Source of the DNA: a virus
Virus record (IMG/VR): IMGVR_UViG_3300027782_000252
Coordinates: 1 to 30,792 of that record
Direction: 5' to 3' (one strand)
DNA length: 30,792 nucleotides
Shown: one piece after another, positions 16,623 to 25,004 of the stretch
Layout of the letters: each line of letters starts with the position of its first letter
How positions within the stretch are numbered: the first letter of the stretch is position 1
The notes under the pieces: generated by a model
Databases searched by the model: none
Seen by the model: the letters and a program-made list of their open reading frames with translations, nothing else
Told to the model about the DNA's origin: nothing
Made by a program: the position numbers and the translations under genes

Positions 16623-17193
16623 ATGGATATTTGACGCCGTAGAAAAGCATAAGAAAAAGAAAACTTTACCAAAAGGAGGACTAGAAATAGTTACTGCTAT
16701 TGGTAATAAATTAATAGAAAAAAAGAAAGTTCTTGAAAAAGAGGAAGAAAGATTAAAAGTCTTAAAATCTGAAATTCGAGAAATAGAAGAAAAAGAATTA
16801 CCTGATGCTATGGCATCGTGTAATAATATGACTAGATTTGATCTTGCAGATGGAAGTCAAATTGTAGTTAAAGACGAACTATTTTGTTCTATACCAGATG
16901 ATAAAAGAGCAGGTGCTCTTAAATGGTTAGAAGAAAATGGTCATGCTGAACTAATTAAACATGATGTTAAAGTTAGTTTTGCAAAAGGAGAGTACGATGA
17001 GGCTGATAAACTTATAGGACTTCTTAATAAAAATTTTAAGAATATCCCGTATGAAGAAAAGTCGACCGTGCATCCTGGTACATTAAAAGCTTTTGCTAAA
17101 GAAAGATATTCTTTAGGTGAAACATTACCTGAACAATATTTTAGTGTGTACGAAGCCAGTATAGCAAAAGTAAAACTCGGAAAGGAGAAATAA
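16612..17193 (+). CDS. Coiled-coil early protein, unknown function
   Basis: A 193-aa protein from ATG 16612. An in-frame ATG at 16603 is only one base from the AAGGAG site, so the later start is preferred. It has a basic N-terminus (KHKKKKTLPKGG), a Lys/Glu coiled coil at about 37-62, then an alpha/beta domain (MTRFDLADGSQIVVKDELFC, KWLEENGHAELIKHDVKV, VHPGTLKAFAKERYSLG). Proteins with this plan are common next to phage SSB or recombination genes and are sometimes called Gam- or nuclease-inhibitor-like, but I cannot confirm that. Directly followed by the SSB-like gene with a three-base gap. Confidence 0.6.
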   Translation: MSDKWIFDAVEKHKKKKTLPKGGLEIVTAIGNKLIEKKKVLEKEEERLKVLKSEIREIEEKELPDAMASCNNMTRFDLADGSQIVVKDELFCSIPDDKRAGALKWLEENGHAELIKHDVKVSFAKGEYDEADKLIGLLNKNFKNIPYEEKSTVHPGTLKAFAKERYSLGETLPEQYFSVYEASIAKVKLGKEK

Positions 17194-17196
17194 TAA

Positions 17197-17997
17197 ATGG
17201 CTGAAGTAAAACAAGTAGTAAAGAAACCAGCAAGTAATGGATCTCTAGTAGGTAACATTAATGCTGATTTAATTCTGAAAAATGCCGGTAAAGGATTACA
17301 GAATGTCACTAACGATGATATTACAATTCCTAGACTAGCTATAGTTCAGTCAGGTTCACCTCAAAGAAAGAAAAAAGATGAAAAGTATATTGAGGGAGCT
17401 GAAGAAGGTATGATTTTTAATACTGTTACTAATACTGTATATGGTAACACTATTGAAGTTATTCCTTGTGGATATAGAAAAACCTATGTAGAGTGGGTAC
17501 CTAGAGAAGATGGTGGCGGATTAGTAGCAGTTCATGATATGAAACCTGCTAATACTAAAACTGATCCTAAAACTAGAAAATCTTTATTAGGTAAAAATCA
17601 AATAGTTGATACTGCAGAACACTTTGTGCTTCTTCAAAAAGAAGATGGTACACATGAACCTGCTGTATTAAATATGACTTCTAGTAATCTTTCAGTTTCA
17701 AGAAAGTGGAATACACTTCTTAAAATGAAAAAGATTAATGTTAAAGGTCAAACTATTGATCCACCTAGTTTTCTATATAAATTTAATCTTTCTACTGTTC
17801 AAGCTGAGAATGACTTGGGTAGTTGGTTTAAATATAAAATAGAAGAAATAGGTCAAATTGATAGTAAAGATGTATTTAGTCAAGCTGAAGGTCTAGCTGA
17901 ATCAGTGGACAAAGGCAAAGTTAAAGCATCTGAACCTGTAGAAGTTGATCAACCTGTAACTGATGATTCTGACGATAACGAAGAAGCACCTTTTTAA
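17197..17997 (+). CDS. Single-stranded-DNA-binding-protein-like, acidic tail ending in Phe
   Basis: This 266-aa protein has a central beta-rich region (ITIPRLAIVQSG, GNTIEVIPCGYRKTYVEW, EHFVLLQKEDG, SFLYKFNLSTV). Its C-terminus is strongly acidic and closes with DDSDDNEEAPF. An acidic tail with a terminal Phe is the known protein-docking device of bacterial SSB and T7 gp2.5. I infer ssDNA binding, protecting template and recruiting the primase, polymerase and exonuclease encoded next. An AAGGAG site nine bases before the ATG suggests strong translation, as expected for a stoichiometric protein. The core domain was not matched to a named family. Confidence 0.55.
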   Translation: MAEVKQVVKKPASNGSLVGNINADLILKNAGKGLQNVTNDDITIPRLAIVQSGSPQRKKKDEKYIEGAEEGMIFNTVTNTVYGNTIEVIPCGYRKTYVEWVPREDGGGLVAVHDMKPANTKTDPKTRKSLLGKNQIVDTAEHFVLLQKEDGTHEPAVLNMTSSNLSVSRKWNTLLKMKKINVKGQTIDPPSFLYKFNLSTVQAENDLGSWFKYKIEEIGQIDSKDVFSQAEGLAESVDKGKVKASEPVEVDQPVTDDSDDNEEAPF

Positions 17998-18000
17998 GCT

Positions 18001-19509
18001 ATGTTGTCTGACGATTTCTTTAATGTATTTCCAGGTCTAACTCGTGCTTATGGTAAATTTACCATTACTCAAACTAAAGGAGTTAAGCTTGACGGATTTG
18101 GAAATACTATTAGAGAACCTTATACAAAAGATTTATGGAAATTACACCTAGAAGGTAAAATAGGTCTAGGTGTAGTTCCAATAAATGAAGAAAGTAAGTG
18201 TAAATGGGCATGTCTTGATGTAGATGATTATGCCGGTGTAGATTTAGAAAAAATTTCAAAGTCATTTGTTAAAAAGAATTTAATTATATGTCGTTCTAAA
18301 AGTGGAGGAGGGCATATTTTTTTATTTTCTAAAAACTTTATTCCAGCAACTCATATGATTAAAAAATTAAAAGAGATTGCTAAAGCATTTGGATTCAATA
18401 AATATGATTTAAGACCATTACAAGATAAAATATTAACTAAAGAAGATGTGGGTAATTGGCTTAACATGCCTTATTTTGGAGGAGTTGAAACTGAACGTTA
18501 TGCTTTATATGATGGTAAAGTATTATCACCAGAAAATTTTATTAAATGGGTTCACAAATTTTCAGTAGAAAGTTTAGATGAAATTGATTTAAGTTTTATA
18601 AAAAAATTAGATAATTCTGAAGATAAACTTCCAGGAGGACCTCCTTGTTTACAACATTTATTAGCTTCGGGTGGAATAAGTGAGGGCGGAAGAAATAATG
18701 GATTATTTAATTTAGGAGTTTATTTAAGAAAAAAAGATCCAGAGAATTGGGAAGAAGAATTAGAAGATTATAATGAAAAATATTTAATACCTCCTCTTAA
18801 ACCTAGAGAATTTACTAATACATTAGAGAGTTTAAAAACTAAAAATTATAATTATAGATGTAGTGAATCACCTATTAACTCTGTATGTAATAGACCTAAG
18901 TGTATTACATGTAAATTTGGAATTAATGATAATGGAGAAATGCCATCACTTAATGGAATAACTAAAATATTAACTGATCCTCCTACTTACTATTTAACTT
19001 TAAACGAAAAAAGAATTGGTCCATTAGAAAGTAATCATATCTACAGTTTTTTAGATTTTAAAAAAGTAGTATTTGAAAATATTAATATGTTACTTCCTAA
19101 AATTAATGAAAAGTTGTGGGTAGAAACTATTAATGATTTAATGCAAAGACTAGAAGAAGTAGATGCTCCAGCTGATTCAAGTAATAAGGGTAGATTATAT
19201 GAATTATTAGAAAGATTTTGTACTGGATCAAGTTCATCTACTGAACCTGAAGATTTACTTAGAGGTAAAGCTATTATATTAGAAATAAATACAGAGTTTA
19301 GAATTAATGATTTTATGGAATTTTTAGATAGACATAGATTTAAAGAATTTAAATTACATGAAATAACTGCTTATTTAAAAAATTTAGGAGCTAATCATAT
19401 AGGTAGAAAGATTAAAGGAAAGTTTGTAAACGTATGGTCTATTAAAAATTTTCAAACTCAAACTGAAGAATTTAAACAACCAAATATAGAAAAGGAAGCA
19501 TATGAATAA
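18001..19509 (+). CDS. Archaeo-eukaryotic-type primase (AEP, TOTE/PrimPol-like)
   Basis: A 502-aa primase. The AEP catalytic acids are in CLDVDDY (D73/D75), the nucleotide-binding motif is CRSKSGGGH (H105), and NWLNMPYFGG (152-161) is the conserved loop of the TOTE/PrimPol branch. Next comes a PriCT-like helical segment (GGRNNGLFNLGVYLRKKDP, about 229-247), then a Cys cluster (C287, C296, C301, C304) suited to zinc. The C-terminal 190 residues are helical and unassigned. It would make primers, perhaps also extend them, for the PolA encoded downstream. No DnaG-like or T7 gp4-like primase is in the window. Confidence 0.85.
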   Translation: MLSDDFFNVFPGLTRAYGKFTITQTKGVKLDGFGNTIREPYTKDLWKLHLEGKIGLGVVPINEESKCKWACLDVDDYAGVDLEKISKSFVKKNLIICRSKSGGGHIFLFSKNFIPATHMIKKLKEIAKAFGFNKYDLRPLQDKILTKEDVGNWLNMPYFGGVETERYALYDGKVLSPENFIKWVHKFSVESLDEIDLSFIKKLDNSEDKLPGGPPCLQHLLASGGISEGGRNNGLFNLGVYLRKKDPENWEEELEDYNEKYLIPPLKPREFTNTLESLKTKNYNYRCSESPINSVCNRPKCITCKFGINDNGEMPSLNGITKILTDPPTYYLTLNEKRIGPLESNHIYSFLDFKKVVFENINMLLPKINEKLWVETINDLMQRLEEVDAPADSSNKGRLYELLERFCTGSSSSTEPEDLLRGKAIILEINTEFRINDFMEFLDRHRFKEFKLHEITAYLKNLGANHIGRKIKGKFVNVWSIKNFQTQTEEFKQPNIEKEAYE

Positions 19510-19675
19510 ACAACAAGCTATAAATATATTACTTGATCATGCTAATAAAAAGGAAGTAAATAACGATGCTTTAACTTCTGCAATTTTATTTTTAGAAAAT
19601 GATAGAGATAAAAATAAAATAGATAATCAAGTTCAAGTAAAAGGGGTTGAATTATCTCTAAGAAAGGGATCATGA
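19502..19675 (+). CDS. Small (57 aa) unrecognised protein between primase and exonuclease
   Basis: A short frame fills the gap between primase and exonuclease, overlapping both: it begins eight bases before the primase stop and ends in ATGA with the exonuclease start. The peptide starts MNKQQAINILLDHANKKEV and ends VKGVELSLRKGS; it is helical and highly charged. The fit between neighbours and AGGA before the ATG argue that it is real. No function can be assigned. Confidence 0.65.
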   Translation: MNKQQAINILLDHANKKEVNNDALTSAILFLENDRDKNKIDNQVQVKGVELSLRKGS

Positions 19676-20469
19676 TTCTTTTCTTTGATACAGAAACTAA
19701 TGGACTTTGGCGTAGAGATTTAAAATCAGATCATCCAGAACAACCTCATCTTGTTAGTTTAGCAGCTCAACTTTGTGATAATAAAGAAAAGGTAGTATCT
19801 CAAATATCTTTTAGAATACAACCTAGTCATATACCATTTGATATTCCTAAAGAAGCATCTGATATACATGGAATAACTACAGAGGAAGCTGAAAGTACAG
19901 GCATACCAACAAAGTTAGCTTTAGAAGTTTTTTCAGAACTATTAGGTCGAGCTGATACTTTAGTAGCTCATAATACAGCTTTTGATTTACAAATAATAGA
20001 AAGAGCATTTAATGTGTTTCATATGAAATTTAAAAAGCCAGATAATATTTTTTGTACAATGATGATGGCAAAAGATCAAATGAAACTACAAGGTAAGTAT
20101 AAAGATTATAAATTTCCTAAATTACAAGAATGTCATGAGTTCTTTTTTAGTGTAGGTTATCATGATTGGCATGATGCTTTAACTGACGTGAACGTATGTC
20201 GTATGATTTACTTTCATATGATGAATTTAAAAATAGAGAACGTATCTCCTAGAGAAATACCTAATGAACTTTTAAAAAAAATTGAAGGAGAGAAATATAA
20301 AAATTTAACTAATTTTTTAAAGAGTATGGATACAACTAAATTAAATACTTGGGAATTAGAATTTTGTAATAGTGTAATTGAAAAGTTAAATAAATCTGAA
20401 GAACATATTTTATTATCCAATAAGCAACATCAAGTATTAGTTAATATTCATAAAAAACATGGACAATAA
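19672..20469 (+). CDS. DnaQ-like DEDDh 3'-5' exonuclease
   Basis: A 265-aa protein with all DEDDh residues: D6/E8 in FFDTETNG, D105 in VAHNTAFDLQIIE, and H167/D172 in HDALTDVNVC. The domain covers about residues 1-185; the last 80 residues are helical and charged, perhaps a partner-binding arm. It removes nucleotides from 3' ends and may act in repair, recombination or maturation, since the phage PolA has its own proofreading domain. It overlaps the helicase gene by 11 bases. Confidence 0.88.
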   Translation: MILFFDTETNGLWRRDLKSDHPEQPHLVSLAAQLCDNKEKVVSQISFRIQPSHIPFDIPKEASDIHGITTEEAESTGIPTKLALEVFSELLGRADTLVAHNTAFDLQIIERAFNVFHMKFKKPDNIFCTMMMAKDQMKLQGKYKDYKFPKLQECHEFFFSVGYHDWHDALTDVNVCRMIYFHMMNLKIENVSPREIPNELLKKIEGEKYKNLTNFLKSMDTTKLNTWELEFCNSVIEKLNKSEEHILLSNKQHQVLVNIHKKHGQ

Positions 20470-21970
20470 AACTTTAAAGATATTTGGAAGTCCTGGTACT
20501 GGTAAGACAACAGAACTATTAAAAATATTAGAAGAAAAAATAGCAGAAGGATATAAAGCAAATAGAATTGGATTTTTTTCTTTTACACGCAGAGCTATTA
20601 AAGAAGCAAGATCAAGAGTTATTAAAAAATTTAAATTATCAGAAGATGATTTAGAATATTTTAGAACTATACATAGTCTATGTTATAGAGCATTAAATAT
20701 TAATAGTGGTCAAGTATTTAAAGGAGAACGTATAAAAGAATTTAGTGAATTAGTAAGAGTAGAAATGACCGGAGTATCAGAGGAAGATAATTCAGGACTT
20801 ATTATTGGAAGTAAAAAAGGTGATTTATTATTATTCTGTGACGAGGTAGCTAGATCAAGTGAAAGAGATTTAAAATCAGTATGGAAAGAATTAGAGTGTG
20901 AACACTCTTGGGAAGAGCAAGACTATTTTAGTAAATCATATTCTAATTTTAAAAAAACTAAAAATCTTCTTGACTTTACAGATATGTTAGATGTATTTTT
21001 AGAACAAGAGTATGTACCTGATTTAGATATAGTATTTGTAGATGAAGCACAAGACTTAACTATTAAACAATGGAAAGTAATAGAAAAATTAACTAAGAAT
21101 TGTAAATTGAGATATATAGCAGGTGACGATGATCAAGCTATTTATAAATGGTCAGGCGCTGACGTAACTAATTTTTTAAATATAAAAGGTGAAGTTAAAG
21201 TTCTTCCTAAAAGTCATAGACTTCCTAAAGTAATTCATAAACTAGCTTGTAATATTACTAATAGAATTTCATTAAGACAATCTAAAGAATGGACTTCTAA
21301 AGATGAAGAAGGAAGTATAACTGAAATATCTTCTATAGAAGAAGTAGATATGACTTCAGGAGAATGGTTAGTATTAGCAAGATCAGGATATCAATTACAT
21401 AGAGCTGAATCTTATTGTAAACGTATGGGTTGGTTTTATGAAAGAGGATATCAAGAATTTAAAGCTAATAAATTTGTCGTAGCCATTAGATCATGGATCA
21501 AATTAAATAAAGGAGAAACTATTTCTTTTGAAGAACTTCAAAAACTATATTCTTGTTTAAGAAGTAACGTAGGAATTAAACGTGGATTTAAATCATTAAA
21601 AGATGTAGATACAAATTTAGAATTTAATTTAGAGTATTTAAAAGAAAATTGTGGATTACTTGCAAATGGAGATTGGAGAGAAATAATTCATGGACTTGAT
21701 CCTGAAGATATGTTAATGTTTGAATCTTTAGTTAAATCTGGAGATATATTTAAAAATAAAGCAAGGATTAGATTATCTACTATACACGCTATTAAAGGTG
21801 GTGAAAGTGATAATGTTATTGTAATTAGTGATATATCTTATAAAACTTGGAAAAGATTAAATGTAGAACCCGATGATGAACATAGAGTATTTTATGTTGC
21901 AGTAACTAGAGCTAAAAAGAATTTGTTCATTCTACAGCCTGAAACGAAGTATAGTTATACAATACATTAA
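20459..21970 (+). CDS. UvrD/Rep-like SF1 DNA helicase
   Basis: This 503-aa SF1A helicase has Walker A GSPGTGKTT (10-18), motif Ia FTRRAIKEA, Walker B VDEAQD (194-199), motif III GDDDQAIYKWSGAD, motif IV-like LPKSHRLP, motif V STIHAIKGGESDNV and motif VI YVAVTRAKKNLF. It is shorter than UvrD/Rep (about 670-720 aa), so the 1B/2B insertions are reduced. It would unwind DNA 3' to 5'. With no hexameric replicative helicase in the window, it may serve at the phage fork. Start and stop overlap both neighbours (TAATG at the 3' end), placing it in the replication operon. Confidence 0.92.
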   Translation: MDNKTLKIFGSPGTGKTTELLKILEEKIAEGYKANRIGFFSFTRRAIKEARSRVIKKFKLSEDDLEYFRTIHSLCYRALNINSGQVFKGERIKEFSELVRVEMTGVSEEDNSGLIIGSKKGDLLLFCDEVARSSERDLKSVWKELECEHSWEEQDYFSKSYSNFKKTKNLLDFTDMLDVFLEQEYVPDLDIVFVDEAQDLTIKQWKVIEKLTKNCKLRYIAGDDDQAIYKWSGADVTNFLNIKGEVKVLPKSHRLPKVIHKLACNITNRISLRQSKEWTSKDEEGSITEISSIEEVDMTSGEWLVLARSGYQLHRAESYCKRMGWFYERGYQEFKANKFVVAIRSWIKLNKGETISFEELQKLYSCLRSNVGIKRGFKSLKDVDTNLEFNLEYLKENCGLLANGDWREIIHGLDPEDMLMFESLVKSGDIFKNKARIRLSTIHAIKGGESDNVIVISDISYKTWKRLNVEPDDEHRVFYVAVTRAKKNLFILQPETKYSYTIH

Positions 21971-23028
21971 TGAAAGCATTAGGAGCATATATATTCGCAG
22001 GTGGATTTGCATTAGGAGTTGAAAAACATTTTGATATTTTAGCTCATTTTGAAATGAAACCTGGAGTTTATAAAAAAACGTTTCAAGCTAATTTTCCTAA
22101 TGTTGAATATTACGAAGGTGAAGAAAATTGGCCTAAAGAAAAATTTAAAAATAAAGTAGATTTTATTTATTGTAACCCGCCGTGTGCTCCGTGGTCTAAT
22201 TTAGGATCCACTCAAAAAGGAGCAATGGCTTGGAGAGATGACCCTAGAATAGCATGCTGGAGAAATGCTTTTAATTTATTAAAAGATTTAAAACCTAAAG
22301 CTATTGTACTTGAATCAGTTCCTAGAGTTTATAGTAAGAATGGCGGATATGAAATGATTCAACAATTAACTAAAGAAGCAAATGAACTTGGATATTATAC
22401 TACTCATTTATTAATTGACGGTGGCTATACTGGATTAAATCATAGTCGTAAAAGATTTTTTTTTATAGCAACTAAGTATCATTTAAGTGTTAGACCTTTA
22501 AATTTTTCTCCGTTACCAACTACAGGAGATGTTCTTAAAAATTTTAAATTAGAACATAAAAAAGATATAGGACATTTAATGAAGTTAGGAAAAAACGAAA
22601 TTCCTTATTTAAAACATTGTAAACAAGGAGAAAGTTTAAGAGTAACTTGGGAAAGATATAATCCTCCAGAAACTTGGAAACGTGGAGGAATGAGAGGAGG
22701 AGTAAAAGGTAGACCTCAGTTTATGAAATGGAGATTAAAGAGTGACGAACATATACCAGTTATAGCTGGAGGTTTTTATATACATCCAACTGAAGATAGA
22801 TTATTCGGACATAAAGAATTAGCTTATATGACTGGTTATCCTCATGATTATATTTGGGAAGGACCAGTTTCTACTATAGGTTCACAAATTGCGAGAAGTG
22901 TTATGCCACCTGTAGCTGAATATGTAGCAAGGATAATTAAAAATAGTATAGAAAGTAAAAAAGAAAATAAAGAAATACATCAAGTGGTTGATTTTAGAAA
23001 ACCACCTGAGCAAGAAAGATTGATATGA
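21970..23028 (+). CDS. DNA (cytosine-5-)-methyltransferase family protein
   Basis: This 352-aa protein has C5-MTase motifs in order. A compressed motif I (IFAGGFALGVE, 8-18, one residue shorter than the usual FxGxGG), motif IV CNPPCAPWS with catalytic Cys C72, motif VI ESV (115-117, usually ENV), motif VIII NHSRKRFFFIA (157-167), the late RLFGHKELAYMTGYP block and motif X QIARSVMPPVAEY. A target-recognition region lies at about 215-265 (WKRGGMRGGVKGRPQFM). It should methylate carbon 5 of cytosine in a set sequence using SAM, protecting phage DNA or marking host DNA. It heads a nucleotide-modification cluster in which cytosine may already be C5-substituted. Confidence 0.85.
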   Translation: MKALGAYIFAGGFALGVEKHFDILAHFEMKPGVYKKTFQANFPNVEYYEGEENWPKEKFKNKVDFIYCNPPCAPWSNLGSTQKGAMAWRDDPRIACWRNAFNLLKDLKPKAIVLESVPRVYSKNGGYEMIQQLTKEANELGYYTTHLLIDGGYTGLNHSRKRFFFIATKYHLSVRPLNFSPLPTTGDVLKNFKLEHKKDIGHLMKLGKNEIPYLKHCKQGESLRVTWERYNPPETWKRGGMRGGVKGRPQFMKWRLKSDEHIPVIAGGFYIHPTEDRLFGHKELAYMTGYPHDYIWEGPVSTIGSQIARSVMPPVAEYVARIIKNSIESKKENKEIHQVVDFRKPPEQERLI

Positions 23029-23444
23029 CAGATATATTAAAAGACATAGATAATTTCCATAAAAAATATGGCTTTGAAAAGAATGAAAAGATTGATATAC
23101 CTAGTAATAGTGAACTTATTAATTTTAGAACTGCTTTTTTAATGGAAGAACTTGCTGAATATACTAATGCTATAACTAAAAAAGATGCAGCTGGAGCTTT
23201 AGATGCTTTAGTTGACATAGTTTATATAGCTTTAGGAACGGCTTGGTTATTTAATTTACCATTTGAAAAAGCATGGAACGAAGTTCAAAAAGCTAATATG
23301 AGTAAGATTAGAGCTAAAGATAAAACAGGAAAACGTGGAACTAAATTTGACGTTGTAAAACCTAAAGATTGGAAAGCTCCTAATATAGAAAAAATTATAG
23401 AAGAAGAAAGAGAAATAAATGAAAATTTTAGTAACAGGATTTAA
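23025..23444 (+). CDS. MazG-like all-alpha NTP pyrophosphohydrolase (candidate dCTPase)
   Basis: A 139-aa helical protein with the metal-binding motifs of the all-alpha NTP-PPase fold: EELAEY (41-46, E42/E45) and ALDALVDIVYIALGTA (about 58-73, D60/D64), the form common in phage MazG-like proteins. It would hydrolyse a nucleoside triphosphate to monophosphate and pyrophosphate. Its specificity cannot be read from sequence. Just upstream of glycosyltransferase-like, kinase and dCMP-acting enzymes, a dCTPase/dUTPase role like T4 gp56 is attractive, since it would remove dCTP and supply dCMP. ATGA overlap at the start; 26-base overlap with the next gene. Confidence 0.75.
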   Translation: MTDILKDIDNFHKKYGFEKNEKIDIPSNSELINFRTAFLMEELAEYTNAITKKDAAGALDALVDIVYIALGTAWLFNLPFEKAWNEVQKANMSKIRAKDKTGKRGTKFDVVKPKDWKAPNIEKIIEEEREINENFSNRI

Positions 23445-24444
23445 CGCATTATCAATTGGAACTGCTCGCAGTCCATTAAATATTGCAACTTCTGCTAGAA
23501 TACTCCCTACTGTTTTAAAAGAATTAGGACACGAAGTAATTCATAAAGCGATCATCCCGGGAGAAGATGTATCAATGTATGATAAGGTATTTGTATTCGT
23601 ATTTGGTCCTAATAGTTTATCAGCAAGATATTGGTATGGAGCTGCATACACTATAATTAAAAGACCTGATGCTATTGTATCTATAGATGATTGGCAAACT
23701 AAAGATTCAGTAAGTGGATTTGGAACTTTTAGTAGAGGACATTGGAGAATATGGAAGAAAGTAAGTCAAGCTGGAAATCCTGTTGGTAAAGTTTATTGGG
23801 ACGAAGCACAACCTTATAAAAAAGAAATAGAAGATTTAGTTGATACATTTGCTTTTGAAAAATGGCCGCATACTTTATTAGTACCAGCTTACGATGGTGG
23901 TAATTATGATGAATTAGGAATAAAAGCGAATAAAATTATTAATTGGGATCCTACACCTTATACTGATACTTATTTAAATCATACTGATAATGATAATTTA
24001 TTTTCAAAAGAAAATAAAGAAAGAGAAAAAGCATGGATACTTGCAAGTTTAGTAAGTAAAGATAGTTGGTTTAATAAGCAAGTATTTAATTGGAATGTTA
24101 AAAGATTTGGAAATGTAAAAGAAAAACAAGTACGTTTAAAAGAACACGAATTATTTGAAGAATATAAAAAAGTATGGGGAATGATTAGTCCTCCACATTA
24201 TCATACTATGAAAGGAAGTGGTTGGTGGAGAGTTAGATATAAAATAGCAAACGATGCTGGTAATATTATATATGCACATCCAGAAGAAGCTAAAGTTTTA
24301 GGATTAAATATTGATTTAAAAATTATAGAAAACGGTAGTAATGAAGAATTAAAAGAATTAATAAGTAGTCAAGCTTATATATTAAAGAAAAAGTTTTGGA
24401 CTAAAGAAAGGACTAAAGAATTTTTTAAATGCTTGCTAGGATAA
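23419..24444 (+). CDS. GT-B-like protein, candidate DNA glycosyltransferase
   Basis: A 341-aa protein. The N-terminal half looks like a Rossmann domain: MKILVTGFNALSIG, a helix ending KELGHEV, a strand YDKVFVFVFGP (54-64), and DAIVSIDDW. The C-terminal half looks like the second GT-B domain: AWILASLVSKDSWF (205-218), WNVKRFGN (225-232), a sugar-nucleotide-type segment RVRYKIANDAGNIIYAHPEE (271-290), then a closing helix (SNEELKELISSQAYILKKKF). This order recalls T4 DNA beta-glucosyltransferase, from memory and not by alignment. Placement directly before dNMP kinase and the dCMP-hydroxymethylase-like gene supports transfer of a sugar onto modified cytosine. A GT acting on a non-DNA target is the alternative. 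Confidence 0.55.
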   Translation: MKILVTGFNALSIGTARSPLNIATSARILPTVLKELGHEVIHKAIIPGEDVSMYDKVFVFVFGPNSLSARYWYGAAYTIIKRPDAIVSIDDWQTKDSVSGFGTFSRGHWRIWKKVSQAGNPVGKVYWDEAQPYKKEIEDLVDTFAFEKWPHTLLVPAYDGGNYDELGIKANKIINWDPTPYTDTYLNHTDNDNLFSKENKEREKAWILASLVSKDSWFNKQVFNWNVKRFGNVKEKQVRLKEHELFEEYKKVWGMISPPHYHTMKGSGWWRVRYKIANDAGNIIYAHPEEAKVLGLNIDLKIIENGSNEELKELISSQAYILKKKFWTKERTKEFFKCLLG

Positions 24445-25004
24445 TAATATTAGAAGGACCTGATGGAGTTGGTAAAACTACATTAGCTAAAAAATTTAAA
24501 GAGTTATATCCTAACTCTTATTATATTCATTTAAGAGTACATAATAATATGGAGTTATGGCATACAGCAGCTGCAAGACTTGCTGTTAAAATGAAAGAAA
24601 AAGGAAAATTAGTTATATTAGATAGACATTGGCCATCTGAACAATGTTATTCTTATATTTATAGAGAAGGTCCTTCTTATGATGCTTATAGTATATGGAG
24701 ATATTTAAATCGTGAAGGAGCTATATACGTTTGGTGTATACCTGATGATACTAAAAAAGTAAAAGATAATCATAATAGAAATAAAAAAATTAGACATGAA
24801 GAATATGATGATATTGATAAAGTTATTGATATGTATTTAAATTGTTGGGAAGATAAACATCCTAAACAAAATAGTTTTTTATCTTTATTATGTCCTTTAA
24901 AAGACCGTAAAGATTTTGTTCGTTATGATATGTTTAAAGAAGGTCATGATTTAAATAGAGTTGTAGAAAAAATAGAAGAAACGGCTTTTGTAAATAGTAT
25001 ATGA
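24429..25004 (+). CDS. Deoxynucleoside monophosphate kinase (thymidylate-kinase-like)
   Basis: This 191-aa P-loop kinase has Walker A GPDGVGKTT (10-18) and the TMPK-type DRHWPSE (65-71; DRxxxS). A lid region with basic residues lies at about 108-125 (KKVKDNHNRNKKIRHEEYDD). It phosphorylates a dNMP to the dNDP with ATP. In thymidylate kinases the substrate is dTMP; in T4 the unrelated-looking gp1 acts on hydroxymethyl-dCMP and others. Its four-base overlap with the TS-family gene downstream argues that it handles that enzyme's product. Length is close to the TMPK norm of about 205 aa. Confidence 0.8.
   Translation: MLARIIILEGPDGVGKTTLAKKFKELYPNSYYIHLRVHNNMELWHTAAARLAVKMKEKGKLVILDRHWPSEQCYSYIYREGPSYDAYSIWRYLNREGAIYVWCIPDDTKKVKDNHNRNKKIRHEEYDDIDKVIDMYLNCWEDKHPKQNSFLSLLCPLKDRKDFVRYDMFKEGHDLNRVVEKIEETAFVNSI

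Noticed and set aside
18001-19509. A TOTE anti-phage conflict system
   Set aside because: The primase, SNF2 and UvrD motors and nucleases recall parts of such systems, but the genes are spread through phage replication genes and not fused or clustered as a defence locus.
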